64,000 nt of DNA from contig NC_092048.1 in NCBI RefSeq assembly GCF_003086295.3, positions 74,300,290 through 74,364,289 of the forward strand, written 5' to 3'. The number at the start of each line of letters is the position of its first letter. The first letter of the stretch is position 1. Shown in pieces: positions 36,046 through 48,154 of the stretch. This DNA is from Arachis hypogaea (lineage: Eukaryota; Streptophyta; Magnoliopsida; Fabales; Fabaceae). The notes under the pieces are model-generated. The model ran no database searches and was not told where the DNA came from. It was given only the letters and a program-made list of their open reading frames with translations. The position numbers and the translations under genes are program-made.

Positions 36046-36344
36046 TGATAAACCACTATTTTATGGTTTATCTTGTGTTCAATTGAGTAGTTTCATCAAG
36101 TCTTTGCCCACTTATTCATATGATTTGCATGATTTTACAATTCCTTCCTTGTTTTGTTCTATGGTTGAAAACTTGCTTCCTAGAAGTCTTTAAGTTGAGT
36201 ATTTTAATTCTTCTTTATACCATTCGATGCCGTGATCTGTGTGTTAAGTGTTTCAGGCTTTATAGGGCAGGAATGGCTTAGAAAATGGAGGGAAAGCTTG
36301 CAAAAATGGAAGGAACACAAGAAACTAAGGAGATAACCAGCAAG

Positions 36345-36555
36345 CATCGATGTGCACGCATGGCTCACGCGTGCGCGCGACATGGAGAAATTTGCAGCGA
36401 CGCGTGCGCGTGCCTTACGCGTACGCGCGGATTGGAATTTGCACAAAGACGCGTGCGCATGGATGACGCGTACGCGTGACACGCCAAGATGACCAGCGAC
36501 GCGTACACGTGACTGACGCGTACGCGTGACTGACGCGTACGCATGACATGCGCGA
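36345..36555 (+). repeat. Array of CG-rich palindromes (ACGCGTACGCGT type)
   Basis: About eight copies of ACGCGT(A/G)CGCGTG-like words, spaced 25-40 bp, often arranged GACGCGTACGCGTGAC. Similar arrays lie at 49246-49437 (LTR B) and, weaker, at 11806-11945. Confidence 0.85.
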
Positions 36556-37581
36556 TCTGCAGAAATAACAGAAAATGCTGGGGGCGATTTCGGGCCGGAT
36601 TTTGATCCAGTTTTCGGCCCAGAAACACAAACTAGAGCTAGGGAACATGTAGAGACTCAACACACATTCTCATTAGCATAGTTTTAGATATTTTAGATCT
36701 GAATCTGGAGAGAAATCACACTTCCTCTAGGTTTTCTTTTACATTCATAGTTTTATAGTTTATGCTTTTGCTTTGGATTTGGATATTGCGAAGAGTCATC
36801 ACCTCCGTTGAAGTTACTATTCTAGTTTGTTTTCTTATTCCCTTATTATTCCATATTCTTAATTCTTGTTTAGAGTTACAATTGGATTATTTTGGATTTA
36901 TTAATACAGAAAATTACTTTTACCTTTAATTAATTTTCAATCCCTATTTTATTTAAATTATCATGTCTCTTTTCTATTCCAAACTCCCAACAACGAAGAT
37001 GGTATCCATGTCAATGGGGTAGACTCTCAACTTGACATGGGAGTTGATTAAAAGGAGACACTTGAGTTGGAATGCTCAAGTGATTAGTTAAATTAGAAGT
37101 TGTTGGCTAATTCTCTATTTACTAATGCTAGACCTTCCCAAGGGATAGGACTAGGATTTGCGAATAAGAGTTTGCTCAATCACTTGACTTTCCTTTTTTA
37201 GTAAGGGTTAACTAAGTGAAAACAACAACCTTTTTATACTACACTTGAGAGAATTCCAACAAGGATAGAACTTCCAATTAATCATTCCTCCAGTCAAGGC
37301 TTTTTTTTATTTGGAATAATATAAATCTCTTTTAACTTTCATTGCTTTAATTTACAATCATATGCTTGTCCCCATTGCCCAAACTCAAAATTTCCCAAAA
37401 AACTCCTGATTAATAAGATAGCACCCTTTTGTCAACTCATTAGGAGACGACCTGGGACTCATACTCCCAGTATTTTTATTCTAATTTTTGTGAAAATCCT
37501 TCTAAATTGATGAGCAGATTTTAGCTGGTTAAGAACTATACTCGCAACGTAATTCTTATATCAATTTCTTAATCGGTCGAC

Positions 37582-37586
37582 GTCCG
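37582..37586 (+). repeat. Target-site duplication GTCCG of element C
   Basis: GTCCG lies directly left of the element C LTR and again at 44079-44083 directly right of the other LTR. Confidence 0.95.
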
Positions 37587-39394
37587 TGATGAGATATTTT
37601 GGAGGAAAAATAAATTTCTCCAAAAACACCCAAAACTAACCGGCAAGTGTACCGGGTCGTATCAAGTAATAAAAACTCACGGGAGTGAGGTCGATCCCAC
37701 AGGGATTGAAGGATTGAGCAATTTTAGTTTAGTGGTTGATTTAGTCAAGCGAATCAAGATTTGGTTGATGGTTTTGTGACATGCAGAATTAAATTGCATT
37801 GAAGTAAAGAGAACAAGAAATAAATTGCTGAAATGTAAAGAACAAGAAATTAAATGGCGGAAGCTTAGAGTGCAAGAAATGTAAATTGCAGAATCTTAAA
37901 GTGCAAGGAATGTAAATTGCTTGAAATGTAAAGGGGATTGGGATGTGGATTTGCAGAAATTAAACAAGGAAAAATTAAATTGCATTAAACAGAAGAGGGA
38001 AAGGGAATTGGGATTGAACCGGATATGAAGCAGAAAAGTAAATGAACATAAGAAGCAGTAAACAAGGAATTGAAATGGGAAATTTAGATCTCAGGACCCA
38101 GAGACTAGAAAACCAAGTCTAGATCTCAATGCCTTCCTAGATCCAACAAGAACAATTGCAAGGAAATTGTAAATTGCAAAGAAAATAGATGAAGAGCAAT
38201 TAACCGGAAATGAAATTCAATTAACAGTAAAGAAACAGAGAGATCCAAGATTGAGATTGAAACAGAATTTCTTCAATTCTCCAATCCAAGATCCAAGACA
38301 AATGTAAAATGAAATTGAAAGCAATGGAAACAAAGAAATTAAAGTTCACAAAAGCTCTCCGAAAACTATTATGAAAATTCCAAAAGGAAAGCTCCCCGAA
38401 TAACTTGAATTCTATCCTATTTATACACTTTCAAAAATGATCTTCAAGCCTTGAGTTGGGCCTTTGCTCTTGGTGGAATTGGGTTGAAAGAGGCCTTGGT
38501 TGATTGCTCTTGAAGTTTGAAGAAGAACCGAAGTGAACCAATTGAACCGGGTTTGAGGTTAGCAAAAGTTGGACCAAAAGTTTGAGCCAAAGTTAGGGGT
38601 CTAACTTTGGCTCCAACTTTTCATAGCAGACAACACATTTTTCTGGTATGGACGTTGGTGCCAACGTTAGGGGTCTAACTTTGACCCTAACGTTGGCCTT
38701 GTCTTGTATGCTAGTGGCGCCAACGTTAGCCTCCAAGTTAGGGGGCTAACGTTGGCGCAAACGTTGGCCCTTCTCCCTTTGTAATTCATGTGCCAACGTT
38801 AGCCTCCAAGTTAGGGAGCTAACGTTGGCGCAAACGTTGGTGCCCAGGGGAGATCTTCTCAAGTTCCAACGTTAGCCTCCAAGTTAGGGGGCTAACGTTG
38901 GGGCTAACGTTGGCCCTTCTCCCTTTGTAATTCATGTGCCAACGTTAGCCTCCAAGTTAGGGGGCTAACGTTGGCGCAAACGTGGGATGGCCAGGGAGGA
39001 AATTTCAAGTTCCAACATTAGCCTCCAAGTTAGGGGGCTAACGTTGGGGCTAACTTCTTGCTTCCTGGTTCAATTTCACTTATTCCATTGTCCTCTCTTC
39101 ACTCCTAGCCATTCCTCTTTGCTTCAACCTTTCTCCAAGTTTTCTTCACCTATCATTAATCAACCAAACTCATCAAAGCTATGCTCAAAATCATGAGATA
39201 TTCAATCTTTCATAATATGCAACAAATATAGCATAAAACCTCATGAAATGGCATGAATTCATATATGGTTGGTTCAATCAAGGGAAACATGAAAATCTAC
39301 TCAATTAGCTTGCTTGTAGCTCAAGAAAGTGCATAATTCTAATGAAAACAAAAGAAAAAGACTAGTTAAAATAGGCTAAGATGACTCGTCATCA
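37587..39394 (-). repeat. 3' LTR of element C
   Basis: Minus-strand start TGATGACGAGTCATC at 39394; end ..ATCTCATCA at 37587. Contains five CCAACGTTAGCC..GGCTAACGTTGG hairpin units. Confidence 0.93.
38641..39050 (-). repeat. Hairpin array CCAACGTTAGCC / GGCTAACGTTGG
   Basis: Each unit has 12-bp perfect arms (for example 38720-38731 and 38744-38755) around a 12-base loop TCCAAGTTAGGG. Five full units here and four in the 5' LTR (43420-43735); units are separated by recurring spacers such as CCCTTCTCCCTTTG. Confidence 0.92.
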
Positions 39395-39411
39395 CAACAC
39401 CAAACTTAAAG
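39395..39411 (-). other. PPT-position sequence of element C
   Basis: On the minus strand CTTTAAGTTTGGTGTTG abuts the LTR start; nearly the same as in elements A and 3. Confidence 0.6.
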
Positions 39412-41087
39412 CTTGCTTGTCCCCAAGCTAGAAATGAATTATGTTCAGAGATTCTTTCAATTAAGATGGATTGAGAAACACTTGTAAAGTGCAGTGAGTG
39501 AAGTGATCAAGTATCAGTGGGGTGAACTCTAAATCATATGCTCATGCAAGGACTTCAGTGCTCACTAGTCCTTACATATTGGGAGTCGTAGGTCTTAGGA
39601 TTTTCATCCAAATGGTACCATGGAGATCTCTTTTTATGTAATCACCTTGAAGCAGCTTATAGTTTCTGTGCTTTGGCCTCGACTCTAAGTATCATGTCTC
39701 AAAGCGGCTCTTTAGATAAGCTTTCAATCAATACTCCTAAACCAGTTGGTTTTAAGGTATTAGGTGTTAAGGCACCCCTAAGGATTTACTTGCTCAAGCC
39801 TCTTTCCTTGACACATTTCAACCACAAGCATTTACTAGGATAACAACTCTTTGAGTTTTTGTTTCTTTCTTTCTTTTTCTGCCTAGTAATTGATGCTCAG
39901 AGCCTTGGGCCATATTCTTTTTGCTTTTGTATTTTCTTTATTTTCTTTTGTTTTGTTTGCTGCTTCTTGGATCAATAAGTTTTTGAGAATCTCCACAATA
40001 CTTCTTTGAACTTCATGTCCCGCCTATGAGCTCCCATGCAAGTTTTCACAAGCATGCAACCTCAATACATAATCATACAACTAGAACCACCACTTCTCCT
40101 AATCTTTTGCTTGCCTCAAAATCGTTTAATTCCTCAATCCTTCTTTTCAAAGAACTTTCATGTGATGCATTTCTTGGAAATTGAGTGCAAACAAGTTTTG
40201 AAGATGAGAATGTTGTGAATGATAAAACATCTTGCTTATTGAATTATAAAGAAAGAAATTATACTATACATGCAGGCAGGGGTATATAGAAAGAAACTAT
40301 ACTATGCAATTAAGGATACAATCCAACTTTCAATCACAGCAATATTTGATGCAGAACAATCACTTAACAATACAACCTGTTGGAGTTCAATTGCTTTTCT
40401 TTTTCTCATCATCATCATTGCTGGCCTTTAGGTTCATCTTTTGTTCTTTGGTTGATGATGCTCAATCCTTCCAACAGCTTGTATGGACCTCTGCAATGAT
40501 ATTGAAAGTTGCTTGTTCCCCAAGCACTTGAAAAATGGTTAGCTTGCATGATTTATTTGTGGGCCTTTGTACTTACTTTGGTGTGGGAACACCAAACTTA
40601 GTACCTTGCCAATGCATCAGATTAACCATGTGTGAAACTCTTTTTCTTCTTTTTCAAAAATGACAAAACTGAAAACTAGGAAACAGCCGAATAGTTAACT
40701 AGTTCATCCATCATGCTTGAAACCAGCATTATGCAGAAAATGAGAATGTGTTTTGTGATGGGATTTTGGTGAAACACCAAACTTAGCTTCTTGCAATGTA
40801 GATAAACTAATTAACCTTTTTATTAAAATGGTTATGAAAGGAAAACTACCTCAGGTTGGGTTGCCTCCCAACAAGCGCTCTTTTATTGTCACTAGCTTGA
40901 CATCCTCTGTGCTTGCTTATTTCAGATTCTGAGCTTTCTTCTCCTTGTCCCATTGTCCATCTAAGTGAGGCTTTGCTTCCTTCTTACTTGTTTCTGTGGG
41001 GTTTTCGGCTAATTGTTCTATTTGCTTCCCAATTCCCCCGAGTAGGTCCTCATAGTGTTTGTTCATCCTCTTTAGATGTGTCATCAT
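39412..41087 (-). other. 3' untranslated region of element C
   Basis: No coding signal. The conserved hairpin TTGGGAGGCAACCCAA (minus strand, 40856-40871) lies about 220 bases after the gag stop, at the position where pol is missing. Several AAGTTTGGTGTT-like words recur (around 40584-40600 and 40780-40790). Confidence 0.7.
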
Positions 41088-42149
41088 TCACTCTACTCCA
41101 CTTTCTAGATTGGAGATCCTTTGAGAATTCTGTGAGATTGTGTGGTGATGTTGTTGCAAATTTGGGATTGTGTCACTGGGCAGTGAGCTTGAAGGTCTCT
41201 CAATAGAAATTTGCTTGGAGAGCTGCCCAATCTGCCTCTCCAGGGTCTTCAATGAGGCTTCATGGTTTTTGTTTGTTATTTCTTGGTGTTTCATCATTTT
41301 TTCTATCAAGGTCTCCAAGTTGGTGAGTCTTTGGGCTTCAGGTGATATTTGAGGTGGGTTATGAGATGTGGGTGGTGGGTGGCAGGCATTTTGGTTAGTG
41401 AATTGGTTGTTGGAGTTGAAGCTCCTTGGTTCCTGATGTTGAGGTTCTCTCATTCTGAAATAAGAGTGTGGCTTCCATGGTGGAAATTGTTCATTCACTG
41501 TGGTGGAGTGGAGAAAATCAATTTGTCTGGCCATTGACTCCAATTGTTGCTGAGTTTGCTGATGTAGCTGTTTGCTTTGATTCATGACTGCCTTCACTCC
41601 TTCAGAATTCATTGTATCTTCCTCCAAAGTTGCATTCGGTGGTGTCTCAAATGAGTGTTGGTTGTTGGTTCTCTTGTCGTTGAACCTTGCAGTTCCTTGA
41701 CTAGTTGCTGTTGCTCTGAGTAAATCATTTGAGGAGTGCTCTACTGCTCTTCTCATCTCTGGGGTTAATCCTTCATAAAATGCTTGGAAAGCCACTTTGT
41801 CATTTGCTTTCATGTATCTTTCCCATGCTTTGAGCAATGGTTCTTCCTCTCCTTGCATGAATGGATGTGTTCCTTCTTTCATCTTGATGTTTTGTCGGGA
41901 TGTAGAGAATTTGGCTAGAAATTTGGCAACCAGACCATCCCAACTAGTGATACTTCCTTGGGGGAGAGTTTCAAGCCATTGTGCTGCCTCATCCTTTAGT
42001 GAGAAAGGGAATAGCAAGAGCTTGTAGACATCATGATTGACAACATCACAGATCCTCAGAAAAATAGATAGATGCTGTTCAGAATCTTCCAAGGGATTTC
42101 CACCATAAGAACAATTGTTCTCTATTAGTGTAATGAGTTGCGGCTTCAT
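41088..42149 (-). CDS. gag: Gag protein of element C (intact, 353 aa)
   Basis: Open frame with no internal stop. The start MKPQLITLIENNCSYGG matches the usual beginning of the Athila-type capsid domain (compare LNPQLI in element A). Retrotransposon-gag core: VYKLLLFPFSLKDEAAQWL and later AWERYMKANDKVAFQAFYEG (residues about 40-130). A glutamine/asparagine-rich linker follows, then a probable coiled coil (residues 270-320, LTNLETLIEKMMKHQ, LERQIGQLSKQ). No CCHC zinc knuckle and no protease motif. It would form virus-like particles that package its own RNA. The short leader (about 180 bases from PBS to ATG) and intact frame fit a recently active non-autonomous element; a spliced or upstream start is possible. 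Confidence 0.88.
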   Translation of the reverse strand: MKPQLITLIENNCSYGGNPLEDSEQHLSIFLRICDVVNHDVYKLLLFPFSLKDEAAQWLETLPQGSITSWDGLVAKFLAKFSTSRQNIKMKEGTHPFMQGEEEPLLKAWERYMKANDKVAFQAFYEGLTPEMRRAVEHSSNDLLRATATSQGTARFNDKRTNNQHSFETPPNATLEEDTMNSEGVKAVMNQSKQLHQQTQQQLESMARQIDFLHSTTVNEQFPPWKPHSYFRMREPQHQEPRSFNSNNQFTNQNACHPPPTSHNPPQISPEAQRLTNLETLIEKMMKHQEITNKNHEASLKTLERQIGQLSKQISIERPSSSLPSDTIPNLQQHHHTISQNSQRISNLESGVE

Positions 42150-42331
42150 GTTGGGATGTTCTTCTTTCCTGTGACATATGAATCAATCAATAGAAAACAC
42201 AGTGATTCTCTTGAAAATTGAGTGTAGCCGGTTGAGACAAAACTTCAAACAGTTAGTGGGTTAGTCAAAAATTAAAGAAAAAGTGCTTGATCTATATCAC
42301 CACCTCACTTAATCATTGTCAATCTAATCAA

Positions 42332-42349
42332 TCCCCGGCAACGGCGCCA
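42332..42349 (-). other. Primer-binding site of element C, tRNA-Asp
   Basis: Minus strand TGGCGCCGTTGCCGGGGA, a perfect complement of the tRNA-Asp 3' end, six bases from the LTR. Confidence 0.93.
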
Positions 42350-42355
42350 AAAACT

Positions 42356-44078
42356 TGATGAGATATTTTGGAGGAAAAATAAATTTCTCCAAAAACACCC
42401 AAAACTAACCGGCAAGTGTACCGGGTCGTATCAAGTAATAAAAACTCACGGGAGTGAGGTCGATCCCACAGGGATTGAAGGATTGAGCAATTTTAGTTTA
42501 GTGGTTGATTTAGTCAAGCGAATCAAGATTTGGTTGATGGTTTTGTGACATGCAGAATTAAATTGCATTGAAGTAAAGAGAACAAGAAATAAATTGCTGA
42601 AATGTAAAGAACAAGAAATTAAATGGCGGAAGCTTAGAGTGCAAGAAATGTAAATTGCAGAATCTTAAAGTGCAAGGAATGTAAATTGCTTGAAATGTAA
42701 AGGGGATTGGGATGTGGATTTGCAGAAATTAAACAAGGAAAAATTAAATTGCATTAAACAGAAGAGGGAAAGGGAATTGGGATTGAACCGGATATGAAGC
42801 AGAAAAGTAAATGAACATAAGAAGCAGTAAACAAGGAATTGAAATGGGAAATTTAGATCTCAGGACCCAGAGACTAGAAAACCAAGTCTAGATCTCAATG
42901 CCTTCCTAGATCCAACAAGAACAATTGCAAGGAAATTGTAAATTGCAAAGAAAATAGATGAAGAGCAATTAACCGGAAATGAAATTCAATTAACAGTAAA
43001 GAAACAGAGAGATCCAAGATTGAGATTGAAACAGAATTTCTTCAATTCTCCAATCCAAGATCCAAGACAAATGTAAAATGAAATTGAAAGCAATGGAAAC
43101 AAAGAAATTAAAGTTCACAAAAGCTCTCCGAAAACTATTATGAAAATTCCAAAAGGAAAGCTCCCCGAATAACTTGAATTCTATCCTATTTATACACTTT
43201 CAAAAATGATCTTCAAGCCTTGAGTTGGGCCTTTGCTCTTGGTGGAATTGGGTTGAAAGAGGCCTTGGTTGATTGCTCTTGAAGTTTGAAGAAGAACCGA
43301 AGTGAACCAATTGAACCGGGTTTGAGGTTAGCAAAAGTTGGACCAAAAGTTTGAGCCAAAGTTAGGGGTCTAACTTTGGCTCCAACTTTTCATAGCAGAC
43401 AACACATTTTTCTGGTATGGACGTTGGTGCCAACGTTAGGGGTCTAACTTTGACCCTAACGTTGGCCTTGTCTTGTATGCTAGTGGCGCCAACGTTAGCC
43501 TCCAAGTTAGGGGGCTAACGTTGGCGCAAACGTTGGCCCTTCTCCCTTTGTAATTCATGTGCCAACGTTAGCCTCCAAGTTAGGGGGCTAACGTTGGCGC
43601 AAACGTTGGTGCCCAGGGGAGATCTTCTCAAGTTCCAACGTTAGCCTCCAAGTTAGGGGGCTAACGTTGGCCCTTCTCCCTTTGTAATTCATGTGCCAAC
43701 GTTAGCCTCCAAGTTAGGGGGCTAACGTTGGGGCTAACTTCTTGCTTCCTGGTTCAATTTCACTTATTCCATTGTCCTCTCTTCACTCCTAGCCATTCCT
43801 CTTTGCTTCAACCTTTCTCCAAGTTTTCTTCACCTATCATTAATCAACCAAACTCATCAAAGCTATGCTCAAAATCATGAGATATTCAATCTTTCATAAT
43901 ATGCAACAAATATAGCATAAAACCTCATGAAATGGCATGAATTCATATATGGTTGGTTCAATCAAGGGAAACATGAAAATCTACTCAATTAGCTTGCTTG
44001 TAGCTCAAGAAAGTGCATAATTCTAATGAAAACAAAAGAAAAAGACTAGTTAAAATAGGCTAAGATGACTCGTTATCA
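42356..44078 (-). repeat. 5' LTR of element C
   Basis: Minus-strand start TGATAACGAG at 44078 (one substitution from the 3' LTR), end at 42356. Four hairpin units at 43420-43735. Confidence 0.93.
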
Positions 44079-44093
44079 GTCCGCCTCACATCA
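44079..44093 (+). repeat. Right duplication GTCCG and end of the element D LTR
   Basis: GTCCG (44079-44083) is the second target copy; CCTCACATCA then completes the element D LTR, followed by a short spacer and the PBS. Confidence 0.85.
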
Positions 44094-44098
44094 ATTTT

Positions 44099-44116
44099 TG
44101 GTGCCGTTACCGGGGA
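44099..44116 (+). other. Primer-binding site of element D, tRNA-Asp type
   Basis: TGGTGCCGTTACCGGGGA, two mismatches to the tRNA-Asp complement. Confidence 0.88.
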
Positions 44117-44216
44117 GTTGCAATTATGTGCTAAATTATTAATTGGTGTACATATTTTTAATTTTTGCGTATTTTATTTTATTTCATTACCATGAGCTAT
44201 ATATTTCTCTCATTGA

Positions 44217-44863
44217 ATGACACGTTCACTGCCTGATCCGAGCTTAGCCGCATTTGATCCTGAAATTGAAAGAACTCTTTCACGTATTAGGCAAGCTCGG
44301 CGTCGGTTAGTATCTGAGGGTGAATCTGAACCGCCATCTGAGAGAGAAACAAGCTCCTCTACTACTGATTCAGTTGATTCATGTGCAAATAACATGACAG
44401 CACCCAGGAGGATCACTCTCCAGGAGGCAGGGGCCCCAGACTTTATCCTGCAACCGTATCAAGTGCGTCATCCAAATCTGGCTGCAGATTTTGAATTGCA
44501 CTAATCAACTTGATGTCCAAGTTTCATAGCTTACCTACTAAGGAGCCTATCAAGCACCTCAGGGACTTTCAGACAGCCTATTCTACTGTTAGGCGTCATG
44601 GTGCAAATGAAACTTCTATTCTGCTGACCGCCTTCCCGTTTTCTCTTGAGGGAAAGGTGAAGGAGTGGTACTACTCCCAACCTGAAGCAACTGTTACTAA
44701 CTGGGACACGCTCAGGAGAGAGTTCTTGGAAAAATACTTTCTAGCTGAAGTTACAGATATATTGAGGAAAGAGATTTCCTGCCTCATTCAAGGTGAATCT
44801 GAGACTCTTTATGAGTACTGGGAGCGCTTCAAGAATCTTCTTCACGTCGAAAACAGTCAATGA
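44217..44863 (+). pseudogene. gag: gag pseudogene of element D, truncated
   Basis: Athila gag in two frames: 44217-44504 carries the N-terminal region (RRITLQEAGAPDFILQPYQ), then a frameshift near 44498; 44510-44863 continues with MSKFHSLPTKEPIKHLRDFQ, LTAFPFSLEGKVKEWYY and SETLYEYWERFKNLL. It breaks off in mid-domain at about 44850, where unrelated DNA begins. The rest of gag and all of pol are missing. Confidence 0.85.
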
Positions 44864-45855
44864 CTCCCGAGATGCTTCTGATTCAATAATTCCTGAAAAC
44901 AGGGCTGGCGCGCCTAACAGGAGATTCGATAACCCGGCATTCGTAGATCAATCCTCCTTTGCTTTTGCTAAAGATGGCATTCTATTAGAAATGGAATTGT
45001 GCAAACCCTATTTTTTCTCTGGCCGCGGGTGTGGTTCTTATACTAGTGATCTTCTTGTAAGGGACAAAGTGGCTTAGTTGAACATAGTGAGACTAAGCTG
45101 GCTTCTATCCCAACAGCGAGTAAGGACCCAAGGCAAGGTGACGAAGGTAAGAGGGAAAGTGCTAACACCAATAAATCCCTTAGGGCAATCAGTCTTTGAC
45201 TCCCTTCCCATTCTTGCATCTCGGAGGGCTTTGCCGGCTAGTGGTTACCTATGTGCGAAAACATTCCTCGCAAAAAGTCTTTATTTGACCTGCTAACAGG
45301 GCATTTTCCCTTCCAGTTAAGTGTCCTTCTGGTATCTAGCTTAGAGCTAGTTGCAGTAGATTCTTGGCCCCGCTTTACTTTTTAGGATAGGGTCAAGACA
45401 AGTTTGCTAGTCCCTATAGGAATCAAAACCATGTTCTTTTATTCCTATAAACATCTTTCAAATTTCCATAGACAAAACTCTTATAACACGCGGAGGTTTG
45501 CTTCCTTGGTCTAGCTTCCTGGCTTTCTTTTTCGATTGGGAATGGCAATTGAAAAAGTCTTTCCCACAACCAGGGTCAGGCCTATATAATATAATGTTTG
45601 GACGAATAAGCTGAAATTACTTTAAGGCTTTCCTCTAACTTTCTCTACATTTGGTATGCATGCCTTAGAGATCTCATACAGCAACAGGTACTCACAGAAT
45701 CTTATACGTTTTCCTTCATATTGGGCCAGTAACCTTCCTCACCTGATCTACGACCACCCTTCTCCTCTAATGGTTCCTTCCGAGGTCGTCTAGTTCATTA
45801 CCATTACATTAGGATATGTCCTCACTCAGAATAAGGGGAAGGAAGATAGGGCTAA
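44864..45855. other. Unassigned segment of different composition
   Basis: About 1 kb, noticeably more GC-balanced than its surroundings, with C/T- and A/G-rich words (CTCCCTTCCCATTC, GGAAAGTGCTAAC). Reads like plant mitochondrial intergenic DNA to me, but no gene is recognised; ORFs of 70-95 codons show no family motif. It lies between the broken gag of element D and the leader of element B. Confidence 0.3.
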
Positions 45856-46128
45856 AAATACTAAATAAATAAATAAAATGAATTCAAAAATAATAACATA
45901 AATTAAATGACAGATTTTTGAAAATTAACAGGAAAAATAAACAGAAAAATTAAAATAAATTTAACTAGGTAACACCAAACTTAATTTCAGAAATTAAGGA
46001 AAAATATTAATACTATTTATTTATTAATTTTTTTTATTCGAAAATTTTTAAATAAAATTTAAATAAAATCAAAACTAAAACACCTAATCTAAGCAATCAA
46101 ACAACTAATAGTTGTTAATCACAATCAA
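45856..46128 (-). other. Leader of element B, truncated
   Basis: AT-rich; minus strand carries AAGTTTGGTGTTACC and similar leader words. It ends where the unassigned segment begins. Confidence 0.6.
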
Positions 46129-46146
46129 TCCCCGGCAACGGCGCCA
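46129..46146 (-). other. Primer-binding site of element B, tRNA-Asp
   Basis: Minus strand TGGCGCCGTTGCCGGGGA, six bases from the LTR end ..CGCACCA. Confidence 0.92.
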
Positions 46147-46860
46147 AAAACTTGGTGCGGAAATTCTCTAACCACAAACTAACCGGCAAGTGCACCGGGT
46201 CGTACCAAGTAATACCTCAGGTGAGTGAGGGTCGATCCCAGGAGGATTGATGGATTAAGCAACAATGGTTGATCAATTTACTTAGTTAGGAAAACAGAAA
46301 ATAGTGTTTGAGAGTTCAAAGACATTAAACAATATAAAAAATATTAAAGGAAGGCAAGTAAATAAGTTGGGAATAAAGTATGGAGAAACAGTTAAGCCTT
46401 CAGAGTTATCTATTTTTCGGATTGACTTTTCTTATGAATTTATTTTAATCATGCAAGATTCAATTCATGGCAACTATATGTGACTAGACCCTAATTCCTT
46501 AGACGTTTTTAGTCTCCTCTAAAATTTATCAACAGCCAATTCCTTGGTCAATTAATTCCAATTAGGGGGTGAAGTTCAATTCTAGTTATATGCCACAAAA
46601 ATCCTAATTATCCAAATATAAGAGGATTATATGTCACGTATCCCGTTAAATCCAGATAATTAAAATTTAGGAGAATATGTTTTCAAACTGTTGTTCAAGT
46701 AAAGAGCTTTTCCAAGTTATATAAGAACTCAATTAGAAAGAGTCATACTTTCGTTCCACCCAAATTCATCAAATAAAGAACGAAAACAATTCTTGAAATA
46801 TAAATCAAGTCATGAATTAAAATAGACAAACAATAAAACCAATCCATACAATAGATAGAG

Positions 46861-46868
46861 CTCCTAAC
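46861..46868 (+). repeat. 8-bp target duplication CTCCTAAC, left copy
   Basis: Identical CTCCTAAC at 48882-48889; eight bases is the hAT signature. Confidence 0.95.
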
Positions 46869-47219
46869 CAATGTTCTGAAAACCGGTTCGAACCGGCCGG
46901 TCGGACCGGTCGAACCGTGAACCGGACTGAAAAACGGTTCGGACATTCATCAAAACCGTAAAATTCAAAAACCGGAATTGAACCGGCGAATCGGCCGGTA
47001 ACCGGTCGGTCGAACCGAACCGTGACCCGGCCGGTTTTTTGGATGGCAACAAAACGCTGGCGTTTTTTCATTCTGAATCCCTAAATCACCAAAACTCCAG
47101 ATGCTGAGATCCCTAAATCACCAAAACGCCTTCCCTTCTCTGCTTCAGTGGTTCTCATTCTTCGAGCAGGCTTCGCTGAAGCTGCTTCCAACGCCTCACT
47201 GAGTCACTGTCATACTCAC

Positions 47220-47400
47220 ACCGTCACACGGGTCGAGGGCTCGCCGTCGAGCCATCGCAGACCCGTCGAGAACTGAGAAGTGAGAACGCCTCACTCTCAC
47301 ACGGGTCGAGCCACCGCCGTCGAGCCACTGCCGTCGAGCCACCGCAGCAGCCGTCGAGAACTGAGAAGGTGCCTTCGCTGTCTCCCACCGCCTCACTCTC
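47220..47400 (+). repeat. GTCGAGCCACCGC-type short repeats in the hAT
   Basis: Repeated words GTCGAGCCACCGC, GTCGAGAACTGAGAAG (twice) and CGCCTCACTCTCAC (twice). Coding origin possible but no family recognised. Confidence 0.6.
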
Positions 47401-48154
47401 ACTCTCCCTGTTGCATGTTCTGCCTTGAAGGTAACTTCGCTGTCTCAGTGTCTCCCACTCTCCCTGTTTTATTTTTCTTTGAACTCTGTAGTGTGATTAC
47501 TCAAACTGGATGATTTTACTTTGAACTGAAACTGATCTGTAATTCAGCATGATGAACACCGAAACTTTGAACTTTGAAATTCTGTCTCCCTGTTTTATTT
47601 TTATTTGAACTGTGTAGTGTGAAACTGTGAATTGATTCAAGATTCAACTGATTGGAAGGATCTAAACTGTAATGTGATTATTGACTAGTGAGTGATTACT
47701 GAAACTGAACTGTGATTCAACATGATGACTGATTGTTGTTTACTGATTAGTTATTAACTGAGTAATTACTGAAACTGAACTGATTTTGGTTTGTTTACTA
47801 AACTGGATTTTGTTGTTTGTTGAATAATTGTGAATAATTTTGAATAATTTTGGATGTTGTTTGTTTACTGAACTGATTTCGCTCTTTCTTTTCTTCCTGT
47901 TGGCGCTCTCCCTCTTCCGTTTCTCTTCTCCTTCCCATTCACTCTCGCCTCCAATCCAGTAACTATCTAACTAACTACTCTCCAATTTTGTTCCACTTAT
48001 TTCTTTATTATCATAATTTGATTGCATGATTGTACTCTGATATTATTTAATTGAAGCTAGAACTATGCTTTTGGATTGTTCAGATTCTTGATTTAATATG
48101 GGATTAGGTGAAATTTGTGTTGATTTTTTGCCTTTATTCTATTTGCTACTGCAG

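Larger units (their letters stand above)
36046..37586 (+). repeat. LTR of element D, first part
   Basis: It begins TGATAAACCACTATTTTATG. At 36345-36555 it contains an array of ACGCGTACGCGTGAC-type words. It is interrupted at 37586 by element C and resumes at 44084, ending CACATCA at 44093. Confidence 0.8.
37587..44078 (-). mobile_element. Element C: young, gag-only LTR retrotransposon
   Basis: 6492 bp, perfect 5-bp target duplication, LTRs of 1723 bp (42356-44078, the 5' LTR) and 1808 bp (37587-39394, the 3' LTR). Over the parts compared the LTRs are identical except for two or three substitutions and one extra hairpin repeat in the 3' LTR, so insertion was recent. The 2961-bp interior has a tRNA-Asp PBS, an intact gag and a 3' untranslated part, but no protease, RT or integrase. 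It needs enzymes from another Athila-type element. Confidence 0.93.

Noticed and set aside
36204..36663. ORFs of 64-92 codons across the CG-rich array in LTR D
   Set aside because: R/H/A/C-rich translations of the repeated ACGCGTACGCGT words in several frames.
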